Made by a program: the position numbers and the translations under genes. The notes under the pieces are model-generated. The model was not told the origin of the DNA. It saw only the letters and a program-made list of their open reading frames with translations, and did not search any database. From assembly GCA_937915335.1 (NCBI GenBank), contig CALDLZ010000241.1, positions 1 through 12,923 of the forward strand: 12,923 bases of DNA. Direction: 5' to 3'. Positions 7,338 through 12,923 of the stretch are shown here, piece after piece (position 1 is the first letter of the stretch; each line of letters starts with the position of its first letter). This stretch comes from an uncultured Faecalibacterium sp. Lineage in GTDB: Bacteria > Bacillota > Clostridia > Oscillospirales > Ruminococcaceae.

Positions 7338-8321
7338 ATGAAATTAGGAATCCTGGGCACGGGGATGATCGTGCGGGAGTTCCTGCCCTGGCTGGCAGGG
7401 GAGGACTGCCCCTTTACGGTGCAGGCGATCTGCAGCACCCAGCGCAGCGCGCCGGTGGCGGAGGAAATGTGCGAGCAGTATGGCATCCCCCAGTGTACCA
7501 CGAATTATTTTGAACTGCTGCAGTGGGTGGATGTGGTCTATCTGGCTGTGCCCAACCTGCAGCACTACCGCTATGCCAAGGTGGCACTGGAAGCGGGAAA
7601 GCATGTCATTGTGGAAAAGCCCATGGCCTGCACCGCCGCCCAGACCGAGGAGCTGGCCAAGATGGCCCGCCATAAGAAGGTGTTCCTGTTTGAGGCGATG
7701 ACCACCCAGTACCTCGAAAACTATAACAAGATCCGGGAGCTGCTGCCCCGCATTGGCACGGTCAAGCTGGTGCAGTGCAATTTCAGCCAGTATTCCAGTC
7801 GCTACGATGCCTTCTGTGCCGGGGAGACACCCGTCTCCTTCGACCCGGAGCGCGCGGGCGGTGCGCTGATGGATCTGAACGTTTACAATATCAGCTACAT
7901 CGTGGGCCTGTTCGGCGAGCCGAATCAGGTGCACTATCTGCCCAATATTGAGCGCGGCATCGACACCAGCGGCATCCTGACCATGGAGTACAACAGCTTC
8001 AAGGCGGTCAGCATGGCGGCTAAGGACTGCGGCGCGCCTGCCCGGTACGTTATCCAGGGTACCAAGGGCTATATTTTGCAGAAATCCACCGCCAACTGGT
8101 GCGGCGGCGTGACCTTCCACCCCAATCAGGGCAAGGAAGAGCACTTCAACCTCAACGGCGGCAGGCCCCGGCAGGCGGCGGAGTTTCACGCTTTTGCCAA
8201 AGCCATCGAGAGCGGTGACCAGGAGCTGTGCAGCCGGATGCTGGATACCTCTGTGGCCGTCAGCCGGGTGCTGACCGTGGCCCGGCGGAGCGCCGGCATC
8301 AAATTTCCCTGTGATAAATAA
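7338..8321 (+). CDS. Gfo/Idh/MocA family NAD(P)-dependent oxidoreductase
   Basis: This is a predicted cytoplasmic dehydrogenase of 327 residues. The N-terminal Rossmann fold has GILGTGMI at 4-11 and the family's EKP motif in VEKPMACT (92-99), whose Lys usually acts in catalysis. The C-terminal substrate domain includes ERAGGALMDLNVYNISY (171-187). It resembles the branch often annotated as sugar or dihydrodiol dehydrogenases, but the substrate cannot be read from the sequence. The frame opens at 7326, but the ATG at 7338 is preferred because GGAGAG sits just before it and MKLGILGTG is the expected start of the fold. It lies 24 bases after coaX, with no promoter or terminator seen between, so the two are probably cotranscribed. 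It has no known place in CoA synthesis. Confidence 0.88.
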   Translation: MKLGILGTGMIVREFLPWLAGEDCPFTVQAICSTQRSAPVAEEMCEQYGIPQCTTNYFELLQWVDVVYLAVPNLQHYRYAKVALEAGKHVIVEKPMACTAAQTEELAKMARHKKVFLFEAMTTQYLENYNKIRELLPRIGTVKLVQCNFSQYSSRYDAFCAGETPVSFDPERAGGALMDLNVYNISYIVGLFGEPNQVHYLPNIERGIDTSGILTMEYNSFKAVSMAAKDCGAPARYVIQGTKGYILQKSTANWCGGVTFHPNQGKEEHFNLNGGRPRQAAEFHAFAKAIESGDQELCSRMLDTSVAVSRVLTVARRSAGIKFPCDK

Positions 8322-8382
8322 GGTGGGTCCGCCCTCTTGTTTATAGAGATTCCCTGACAACACAATCGAAAACCAGATTTGC

Positions 8383-8411
8383 GCCGTATCCGACGAAATG
8401 GGCGGAACGGC
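8383..8411 (+). other. Hairpin beside the ribosome site of the ECF S-component gene
   Basis: GCCGT-A-TCCG pairs with CGGAACGGC as 9 bp with one bulged A and a 10-base loop, ending 3 bases before AGGAGG (8415-8420). Part of its right arm can instead pair with TCCGCCC at 8328-8334 through GGGCGGA at 8400-8406. The two folds exclude each other. It does not match a riboswitch class that I can identify. Confidence 0.35.
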
Positions 8412-8431
8412 AGCAGGAGGAAAATTGAATT

Positions 8432-9031
8432 ATGAAAAACAACGATCTTCGCACTCTCACCCGGCTGGCACTGCTGGTCGCCATCGAGCTGGTAATGAAG
8501 GCCATCGGCCTGGGCAGTGTGCCCATGGGCCCGCTTTACATGAGCTTCCTGACCCTGCCCATTGCGGTGGGTGCCATCACCATGGGCCCCGCCGCGGGCG
8601 CTGTGCTGGGCGGTGTGTTCGGTGCGGTGAGCTTCTATGATGCCGTCACCGGCGCTTCCGCCATGACCGGCGCTCTGTTCCAGGTCAGCCCTGTCAACAC
8701 CTTCATCCTCTGCGTGGGGATGCGTGTGCTGATGGGCCTGTGCGTTGGCCTGATCTTCAGCGGCCTGAAAAAGCTGGATAAGAGCCGCACCTGGAGCTAT
8801 ATTGTCAGCGCCATGTGCGCTCCCGGCCTGAACACCCTGTTCTTCATGGGGTATATCGTGCTGGCTTTCTATAATTGCGACTATGTCCAGAACATCGTGG
8901 CCGCCAAGGGCGCGGCCAACCCCTTCATGTTTGTTGTGCTGCTGGTGGGTGTCCAGGGCGTGGCTGAGTTCCTCGTCTCCGGCATCCTGGGCGGCATCGT
9001 GGCCCGTGCCGTGCACAAGTTCCTGAAATAA
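8432..9031 (+). CDS. ECF transporter S component, possibly pantothenate-specific
   Basis: This is the substrate-binding membrane subunit of an energy-coupling-factor vitamin importer. It would bind the vitamin outside and work with a shared EcfT-EcfA-EcfA' module encoded elsewhere. The 199-residue protein is very hydrophobic with about six membrane segments (about 10-26, 36-52, 54-70, 88-112, 121-146, 165-194). A small-residue first helix, RLALLVAIELVMKAIG (11-26), recalls the helix that contacts the energising unit. No signal peptide or ATPase domain is present. AGGAGG precedes the ATG at 8432 by 11 bases. Position after coaX, with coaBC nearby, suggests a PanT-like pantothenate role. That is inference from context; S components are too diverse for a substrate call from sequence alone. 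The gap from the oxidoreductase is 110 bases, and tandem terminators follow. Confidence 0.85.
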   Translation: MKNNDLRTLTRLALLVAIELVMKAIGLGSVPMGPLYMSFLTLPIAVGAITMGPAAGAVLGGVFGAVSFYDAVTGASAMTGALFQVSPVNTFILCVGMRVLMGLCVGLIFSGLKKLDKSRTWSYIVSAMCAPGLNTLFFMGYIVLAFYNCDYVQNIVAAKGAANPFMFVVLLVGVQGVAEFLVSGILGGIVARAVHKFLK

Positions 9032-9033
9032 GA

Positions 9034-9070
9034 CCCCGCGTTCCGCGTCAGGGAAGCGCGTCCGGGTTTT
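9034..9070 (+). terminator. First terminator after the ECF S-component gene
   Basis: CGCGTTCC and GGAAGCGCG pair with one bulged G around a 7-base loop, with outer CCC/GGG pairing across a small internal loop, followed by TTTT. It is a GC-rich hairpin with a short U-tract and may need the second terminator as backup. Confidence 0.5.
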
Positions 9071-9086
9071 GTAACACTGTAAAAGC

Positions 9087-9134
9087 AAAGACCAGAGCAG
9101 GACTGCCACCCGGCAGAACGGCTCTGGTCTTTTT
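9087..9134 (+). terminator. Main intrinsic terminator of the coaX operon
   Basis: AAAGACCAGAGC and GCTCTGGTCTTT form a perfect 12-bp stem, with an inner CTGCC/GGCAG helix, ending in a T-tract. The A-rich left flank gives the opposite strand a T-rich tail too, so it may also stop the converging gene that ends at 9160. Confidence 0.9.
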
Positions 9135-9159
9135 GAATGATGCGGAAAAACGGAAACGT

Positions 9160-9492
9160 TTACAGGGGAAGCTTGCCGCCAACCTTGTTGACAACATAGT
9201 AAGCAGTCTCTTCCTCGGGTTTGACATAAATCTTGCAGGACTGCACGCCCACTTTGTGGGTCAGGCGGTAATCGGCCTTGGCGCGGTCCACAAGGTCGGT
9301 AATGTTATACTGCTTTCCGGCAAACTCAACGTAGATCTCAGGGGAAAGCGGGGGACGGCCTTTGTGGGCGGGCTTTTCCGTCTTGGGAGCCTTCTCCGTT
9401 TTGACAGCGGACTTTGCGGTCTTGCGTGCGGGCTTTGCTTCAGCTGCGGGAACTTCTGCGGCGGCAGGAGCAACAGACTTTTTCACTGACAT
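9160..9492 (-). CDS. DUF6465-like small protein with basic Lys/Ala/Pro N-terminal tail
   Basis: This encodes a 110-residue protein of unknown function. Residues 1-48 are low in complexity, built from Lys, Ala, Pro and Glu with short KTEKAPKTEKP-type repeats, ending in HKGRPPLSP. Residues 52-110 form a compact domain: IYVEFAGKQYNITDLVDRA, then CKIYVKPEEETAYYVVN. The YVEF...IYVKPEE...AYYVVN pattern is what I remember of the clostridial family DUF6465, but I could not search it. The tail resembles that of histone H1-like proteins and HKGRPP resembles an AT-hook core, so nucleic-acid binding is possible. The ATG at 9492 has AAGGTAG upstream; the frame runs to 9645 but the added residues look non-coding. 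It has its own promoter and converges on the coaX operon. Confidence 0.78.
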   Translation of the reverse strand: MSVKKSVAPAAAEVPAAEAKPARKTAKSAVKTEKAPKTEKPAHKGRPPLSPEIYVEFAGKQYNITDLVDRAKADYRLTHKVGVQSCKIYVKPEEETAYYVVNKVGGKLPL

Positions 9493-9588
9493 GGATTCTA
9501 CCTTCTTTCTCTCATGTTTTTGCGTGTGGAAACAGTACCGGAACTGCCCGGCAGAAAAACTTTGCTTCAAACAGCAGTACATAGTTAT

Positions 9589-9617
9589 ATAATAGTTTTT
9601 CGCAGCGCGTTTGTAAA
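9589..9617 (-). promoter_or_regulatory. Promoter of the DUF6465-like gene
   Basis: On the minus strand TTTACA (9612-9617) and TATTAT (9589-9594) are 17 bases apart, predicting a start near 9582 and a leader of about 90 bases. That leader contains the small palindrome CTGCC-C-GGCAG (9544-9554). Confidence 0.6.
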
Positions 9618-9678
9618 GAGGTTTTGTGAAAAAAGGTTCGCCCACAGGCGGGAAAATCGGGTTTTGTTTCTGGAAAAG

Positions 9679-10158
9679 TTACTGAATTGCCAGCCCCTCG
9701 GCCCGTGTGACGATGGGCAGTAACAGGTCAGCATCCCAGTCCTCAGCCAGCACAAATAAGTCGTCGCAGATCTCCTTCCGGATTTGGCCGGTCGTTTTTT
9801 GCCCGGCAAGGGTGCAGACTGCAGAAAGCAGTCGAACCTTCAGGGCACAAATGTCAGCGGGCGCACCCCACAAACGGGAGAGGTCGTAATTGCTGGTATT
9901 GCCGCAGGGCATGGCACAGGTGGCGCAGTTGGGGGCCACCCGGTGCTTTTCAGTCTCGACGATGCCAGTCATCCGAAGCAGGGCATCCTCTGCGGCATCC
10001 GGGTCCGTCGCCAGCCGCAGACCGGCGGCCAGCACACGGTCTGTGTCCTCGGTCTTGGGTTCGTTGACGGTGGAGCGCGCCAGCCCTGCCAGCGCACCCA
10101 GCAGGACATCCCGCTGACGCTGTGCCGCGTTGACGGGAGCGGAAAAAATATAATTCAT
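9679..10158 (-). CDS. Small helical protein with a C-x2-C-x3-C motif, function unknown
   Basis: I do not firmly recognise this 159-residue protein. It has no signal peptide or membrane segment and looks all-helical. In the middle, APNCATCAMPCGN (75-87) carries Cys78, Cys81 and Cys85, spaced as in metal or iron-sulfur sites, followed by NTSNYDLSRLWG. Two further cysteines (104, 115) lie in the next helices and one more is at 131. Some short clostridial proteins with this motif are labelled hydroxylamine reductase in databases, as far as I recall. It lacks the hybrid-cluster architecture, so that name is not used here. The ATG at 10158 has GGAGG ahead; the frame opens at 10239, but the ribosome site and the predicted promoter favour the later Met. 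It is divergent from tRNA-Leu. A short GC hairpin with T6 (9629-9650) may end it. Confidence 0.75.
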   Translation of the reverse strand: MNYIFSAPVNAAQRQRDVLLGALAGLARSTVNEPKTEDTDRVLAAGLRLATDPDAAEDALLRMTGIVETEKHRVAPNCATCAMPCGNTSNYDLSRLWGAPADICALKVRLLSAVCTLAGQKTTGQIRKEICDDLFVLAEDWDADLLLPIVTRAEGLAIQ

Positions 10159-10186
10159 AGGAACCTCCAGGAGTTTTCTTGCTGTA

Positions 10187-10215
10187 AGGATACCACGAAA
10201 TGCCTCTGAAAGGAA
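10187..10215 (-). promoter_or_regulatory. Extended -10 promoter of the Cys-motif gene
   Basis: On the minus strand TGG-TATCCT (core 10187-10192) has a TG extension. TTCCTT (10210-10215) lies 17 bases upstream. It predicts a start near 10180 and a leader of about 22 bases. Confidence 0.45.
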
Positions 10216-10226
10216 AGAAAAAAATT

Positions 10227-10242
10227 CTTTTGCCTGCAAAAG
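10227..10242. promoter_or_regulatory. Operator-like palindrome between the Cys-motif gene and tRNA-Leu
   Basis: CTTTTGC-CT-GCAAAAG is a perfect 7-bp dyad. It lies 11 bases upstream of each flanking -35 box: the Cys-motif gene's (10210-10215) and the tRNA's (10254-10259). It could bind a dimeric regulator of either. The bound protein is unknown. Confidence 0.4.
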
Positions 10243-10253
10243 GGTTCAGCATC

Positions 10254-10282
10254 TTGATTTTGTGAAATAAATCCGCTATAAT
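10254..10282 (+). promoter_or_regulatory. Promoter of tRNA-Leu
   Basis: TTGATT (10254-10259) and a perfect TATAAT (10277-10282) are separated by 17 bases, with a start near 10289, about 11 bases before the mature tRNA. This strength is typical of stable RNA genes. Confidence 0.8.
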
Positions 10283-10299
10283 AATACTGTTCTACATAC

Positions 10300-10383
10300 G
10301 CCGGTGTGTCGGAATGGCAGACGAGGGGGACTCAAAATCCCTTGTGCGAATAACACGTGTGGGTTCGACCCCCACCACCGGCA
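10300..10383 (+). tRNA. tRNA-Leu (anticodon CAA)
   Basis: The 84-base class II tRNA reads UUG codons. The acceptor arms GCCGGTG (10300-10306) and CACCGGC (10376-10382) pair perfectly, with A10383 as discriminator base. The anticodon loop CTCAAAA (10331-10337) gives anticodon CAA at 10333-10335, in a GGGA/TCCC stem. A long variable arm (about 10342-10358) identifies the Leu/Ser/Tyr class. The T arm is GTGGG-TTCGACC-CCCAC (10359-10375). The CCA end is not encoded and must be added by the CCA enzyme. It is transcribed alone from its own promoter and terminator. Confidence 0.96.
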
Positions 10384-10384
10384 T

Positions 10385-10419
10385 AAAAAAGCTCTTCAGC
10401 GCAGGCTGGAGAGCTTTTT
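10385..10419. terminator. Bidirectional terminator between tRNA-Leu and the LysR gene
   Basis: GCTCT-T-CAGC pairs with GCTG-G-AGAGC (a U-G wobble at the centre) around a GCAG loop, flanked by A6 on the left and T5 on the right. It therefore works on both strands, ending the tRNA rightwards and the LysR gene (stop at 10433) leftwards. Confidence 0.9.
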
Positions 10420-10432
10420 GTTTACAGGATTC

Positions 10433-11323
10433 TTATTTCGTCAGCAGCTGCTGGAACTTCCGCGCCGCCGTGTTCAGCGGACGGTGGCGGTCGTAGACCA
10501 GACAGATGGAGCGTAGGGGAATGATCTCTTGTAAATGCAGCTGAATAATTTCGCCGCGTTCCAGCAGGCCCTTGGCCATGGGTTCCGGTACAAAGGCAAG
10601 GCCCAGCTCGCTCTTGACCAGGGTGAGCATCTGGTCGGTAGTGGCAGCCTCGGTGTCCGGCTTCAGGATCGCATCGTGGTCAAGGAAGAACTGCCGGTAA
10701 AAGCGGCGGGTCATGCTCTCGTCGCTCAGGGGAATGAGCGGGGAATTGCTCAGGTCTTTCAGGGAAAGATTCTGGTTTGCCAGTGCGGCAAAGGTCTTGC
10801 CGCCCACCAGAACCTCATGGAACGAGCTCAGCTCCATCATTTTCAGGCCTGATTCCACCTCGGCGGGGGTGGTGACGATGGCAAAATCGACCTCGCCGTT
10901 CTTAACGGCCTGCACGGCCTGCGGGGTGGAGTGGTTTGAGATCCGCAGACGGATGCCGGGGTACTCGGTGTGGAAGGAGCGCAGCTTTTCGGAAAGGTAG
11001 ATGTTCAGCGCTGTTTCGGTGGTGCTGATGCTGATGGCACCGTGCTCCAATGTAGCACTGGCGCTCAGCTCCTCTTCTGCTTCCTGGATCTGTACCGCTG
11101 CCGACGCAATGCGGGCATAGAGCAGCTCGCCCTCCGGGGTCAGGGTCACGCCCCGGTTGGAGCGGATGAACAGCACGCAGTTCAGCTGGCTTTCCAGCCG
11201 GTTCATCGAGTGGGTGATGTTGGGTTGATTGTTGCCCAGCACCCGCGCCGCCTTGGTAAAGTTCTGATATTTGGCGACATAATAGAAAATTTTGTAGTAT
11301 TCCCAGTCTACATACATGGGCAT
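10433..11323 (-). CDS. LysR-family transcriptional regulator
   Basis: This is a DNA-binding activator or repressor of 296 residues, the usual LysR length. The N-terminal winged helix-turn-helix is clear: NFTKAARVLGNNQPNITHSM (21-40), then NRLESQLNCVLFIRSNRGV (41-59) and LTPEGELLY (61-69). The rest is the two-lobed effector-binding domain, including ISISTTETALNIYLSEKL and DFAIVTTPAEVE. The ligand is unknown. The frame opens at 11344, but the ATG at 11323 is chosen because GAGGA lies eight bases ahead and the first ATG has no ribosome site; a third Met at 11317 is possible. LysR genes usually face their target across a divergent promoter. Here the upstream neighbour is a recombinase on the same strand, so no target is in view. 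Confidence 0.92.
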   Translation of the reverse strand: MPMYVDWEYYKIFYYVAKYQNFTKAARVLGNNQPNITHSMNRLESQLNCVLFIRSNRGVTLTPEGELLYARIASAAVQIQEAEEELSASATLEHGAISISTTETALNIYLSEKLRSFHTEYPGIRLRISNHSTPQAVQAVKNGEVDFAIVTTPAEVESGLKMMELSSFHEVLVGGKTFAALANQNLSLKDLSNSPLIPLSDESMTRRFYRQFFLDHDAILKPDTEAATTDQMLTLVKSELGLAFVPEPMAKGLLERGEIIQLHLQEIIPLRSICLVYDRHRPLNTAARKFQQLLTK

Positions 11324-11373
11324 GGGGCTCTTCCTCACTTTCATATCCGAATCGCATGACTACTGTGCACGGG

Positions 11374-11388
11374 ATACGTTTCGGGTAT
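11374..11388. promoter_or_regulatory. LysR-type T-N11-A box near the LysR transcription start
   Basis: ATAC-N7-GTAT is a dyad with the T-N11-A spacing typical of LysR recognition sites. It lies a few bases downstream of the predicted LysR start point, so binding there would suit autorepression. Short dyads occur by chance, so this rests on position as much as on sequence. Confidence 0.4.
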
Positions 11389-11399
11389 TTCCTGATGCT

Positions 11400-11428
11400 A
11401 GTATACCGGGCAGAAACAGGAAAAGCAA
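11400..11428 (-). promoter_or_regulatory. Promoter of the LysR gene
   Basis: On the minus strand TTGCTT (11423-11428) is followed after 17 bases by TATACT (11400-11405), giving a start near 11393 and a leader of about 70 bases. The -35 lies only 19 bases from the recombinase terminator. Confidence 0.55.
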
Positions 11429-11446
11429 GCAGGGGAAAATAAAAAG

Positions 11447-11479
11447 AAAAAAGACAGCCTCTTTTGAAAGCTGTCTTTT
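11447..11479 (-). terminator. Terminator at the end of the serine recombinase gene
   Basis: AAAAGACAGC and GCTGTCTTTT form a perfect 10-bp stem around an 11-base loop, with TTTTTTC and further T-rich sequence after it on the minus strand. Its upstream arm begins at the last base of the recombinase stop codon, so no spacer is left between gene and terminator. Confidence 0.88.
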
Positions 11480-12923
11480 CACGATGCAGTAAAGCAATCC
11501 AAATCCGAACCATTTCCCTTTGATGCGACTTCTGTCGCTTCACCAAAGGTGACAGTCTGCGTTCCTTCTTTATAGTTGAAGGTAATCAAAACCTTATCGT
11601 CATACAGGTAAATCGAGTTAATGAATGTATCTACCAACGCCTGCCGCTGGTCTTTCTGGCTTATATCCAATTTACGGAACCGCAGCAGCCAGAAGCGGAT
11701 GAACTCTTCCGTGACCTTGGGCTTTGCCAGCTTTTCTTCCGCAATGCGGACTTCAAGCTCACGCTTGGTTTCTTCGAGCTGCTCCAGACGCTCCTTAGTG
11801 GAACTGGTCAGGATTCCGGCCTGAATCGCGTTCAGCATATTCTGGATACCCGATTCCGCATCTCGAAGCTGTTTCTCATAGAGGGGAATGTTGGTGTTCT
11901 CCTTGTTTTGCAGCTCCATCACCTTGGCGATGATGGATTCCATGGCGGCATCATCTTTGACAAGCTGCATGGTCTGGTTGACCACCAAATCTTCGAGCCA
12001 CTGTTTGCGGACGGTCTTTTTCTTGCAGCCCTTGTGTTTTTTGGCGGTGGCACATTTGTAATAGCGATGGACTTCGCCCGTCCGGCTCGTACCGCTTTCG
12101 CCAAACATCAACGCGCCGCAGCAGCCGCAGAACAGCTTTGTCGTCAACAGGTAATCATCCTCTGCCTTTCTCCGGGCAGGGGCCTTCTTGTTTTTGGCGA
12201 TTTTCTCCTGCACATCCTCAAACAGTTCCAGCGGAATGATGGGCGGAATAGCGTCCGGCACGACCACATCCCGGAACTTCAACTCTCCGATGTACCGCCG
12301 ATTTTTGAGCATATGTTCAACGCTATTATAGGTGAACGCACTGCCCACCGGGTTCTTGATGCCGTTTTCGTTCAGCCAGTCCCGAATATCCTTCATGGTG
12401 GAGCCTTCGTTGTACTTTTTGAACGATTCCATCACGAAAGGAGAGGTGAGCAGGTCGATATGGAACTTCCGTTCCGAATCCAGCGTGTAGCCAAAGGTTC
12501 CACGACCACCGTTGCAGCGGCCTTTCAGGATGTTCTCTGTCTGCCCACGCACGACCTTTTCTGCAAGGTCTGCTGAATAATACTCGGCATAGCCCTCCAG
12601 CACCGATTCCAGAATGATGCCTTCCGGCCCCTCGGAGATGATCTCGGTGGCTGACATGAGCTTGACACCATTTTTCTTGAGTTGGGTCTTGTACCGGGCA
12701 CTGTCATAACGGTTTCGGGCAAATCGGTCGAGTTTCCAGACAAGAACGATGTCAAACAGCTTCTTGTCGCTGTCCTTTATCATCTGTTGGAACTCCGGGC
12801 GGTTGTCCGTCTTGGCGGAGATAGCACGGTCGATATAGTGCTTGACTACCGTAATGCCGTTTTTCTCCGCATAAGCCGTACACTCACGAATCTGGCCTTC
12901 GATGGATTCTTCGCGCTGGTTAT
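11479..12923 (-). CDS. Large serine recombinase (site-specific integrase/resolvase), N-terminus cut by right edge
   Basis: This enzyme cuts and rejoins DNA at attachment sites through a serine-DNA link. The last 480 residues are visible. They begin at NQREESIEGQIREC, which in this family directly follows the catalytic Ser, so only a short N-terminal piece is missing. The resolvase domain continues with IVLVWKLDRFARNRYD (58-73, active-site Arg region). The recombinase domain has NGGRGTFGYTLD (137-148) and MLKNRRYIGE (204-213). A zinc ribbon uses C265-x2-C268 with C290 and C299. A coiled-coil arm spans about 335-400. The longest Met-started frame begins at 12783, but conserved sequence extends upstream in frame to the edge. 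Its composition looks less GC-rich than neighbouring genes, fitting a transferred element. Specific element type cannot be told. Confidence 0.93.
   Translation of the reverse strand, partial: NQREESIEGQIRECTAYAEKNGITVVKHYIDRAISAKTDNRPEFQQMIKDSDKKLFDIVLVWKLDRFARNRYDSARYKTQLKKNGVKLMSATEIISEGPEGIILESVLEGYAEYYSADLAEKVVRGQTENILKGRCNGGRGTFGYTLDSERKFHIDLLTSPFVMESFKKYNEGSTMKDIRDWLNENGIKNPVGSAFTYNSVEHMLKNRRYIGELKFRDVVVPDAIPPIIPLELFEDVQEKIAKNKKAPARRKAEDDYLLTTKLFCGCCGALMFGESGTSRTGEVHRYYKCATAKKHKGCKKKTVRKQWLEDLVVNQTMQLVKDDAAMESIIAKVMELQNKENTNIPLYEKQLRDAESGIQNMLNAIQAGILTSSTKERLEQLEETKRELEVRIAEEKLAKPKVTEEFIRFWLLRFRKLDISQKDQRQALVDTFINSIYLYDDKVLITFNYKEGTQTVTFGEATEVASKGNGSDLDCFTAS

Noticed and set aside
7344..8363. 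Minus-strand open frame of 339 codons opposite the Gfo/Idh oxidoreductase, and another at 8186-9109 opposite the S component
   Set aside because: The opposite strand carries the family motifs and good ribosome sites. These frames are His/Ala/Gln-rich shadows.
8322..8431. A known riboswitch or the pan RNA motif in front of the ECF S component
   Set aside because: The hairpin has one bulged A but lacks the paired bulged-A layout I recall for the pan motif, and no other conserved riboswitch core is present. It is kept only as an unassigned leader structure.
9679..10158. Calling the Cys-motif protein a hydroxylamine reductase (hybrid-cluster protein)
   Set aside because: It is far too short and lacks the N-terminal cysteine arrangement and hybrid-cluster ligands of Hcp. 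Only a motif-level resemblance to loosely labelled proteins exists.
10300..10383. tRNA-Leu as the attachment site of the element carrying the recombinase
   Set aside because: The tRNA is more than 1 kb from the recombinase with an intact LysR gene between, and serine recombinases do not typically use tRNA ends. No repeat of the tRNA 3' end was noticed near the recombinase.
1..12923. CRISPR array, insertion-sequence ends or a phage-defence cluster
   Set aside because: No regularly spaced repeats, transposase genes or defence-type domains were seen. The only mobility gene is the serine recombinase at the right edge.

Overview
The window reads as a GC-rich (about 60% by eye) low-Gram-positive chromosome, most likely a Clostridia/Oscillospiraceae gut anaerobe of the Faecalibacterium/Gemmiger/Subdoligranulum type. 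The reasons are strong AGGAGG-type ribosome sites, Ami-like oligopeptide ABC subunits, an ECF transporter S component, a DUF6465-like protein and a LysR regulator of a style common in clostridia. The genus is inferred from style, not from a marker gene.

Layout, left to right. (1) Positions 1-716, minus strand: the N-terminal 238 residues of an AMP-forming acyl-CoA ligase, cut by the left edge, with its own near-consensus promoter. (2) Positions 893-4865, minus strand: a tightly coupled oligopeptide transporter operon, oppB-oppC-oppD-oppF, with no substrate-binding protein in the window. Its promoter carries a palindrome over the -35 and paired direct repeats. (3) Positions 5079-9031: a coenzyme A block. 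coaBC (minus) diverges from coaX (plus). coaX is followed after 24 bases by a Gfo/Idh/MocA oxidoreductase and then by an ECF S component that may import pantothenate. Terminators lie at both outer ends of this block. (4) Positions 9160-10158, minus strand: two small proteins of unknown function. One is DUF6465-like with a basic Lys/Ala/Pro tail; the other is helical with a C-x2-C-x3-C motif. (5) Positions 10300-10419: tRNA-Leu(CAA) with a strong promoter and a terminator shared with the converging LysR gene. (6) Positions 10433-11323: the LysR regulator, with a T-N11-A dyad near its own start of transcription. (7) Positions 11479-12923, minus strand: a large serine recombinase cut by the right edge just inside its catalytic N-terminus. 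It suggests that a mobile element begins here and continues to the right.

Functionally, much of the window concerns taking up nutrients (peptides, probably pantothenate) and making or using CoA. Pantothenate enters through the ECF S component together with an energising module encoded elsewhere. CoaX phosphorylates it, CoaBC adds and decarboxylates cysteine, and the acyl-CoA ligase uses CoA, although no direct link between the ligase and this block is shown.

No CRISPR array, insertion sequence, defence island or other clearly new system is visible. The least explained items are the SBP-less opp operon with its unusual promoter, the oxidoreductase inside the CoA operon, the basic tail on CoaX, the Cys-motif protein, and the recombinase/LysR junction. 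No stretch longer than about 215 bases lacks a gene.
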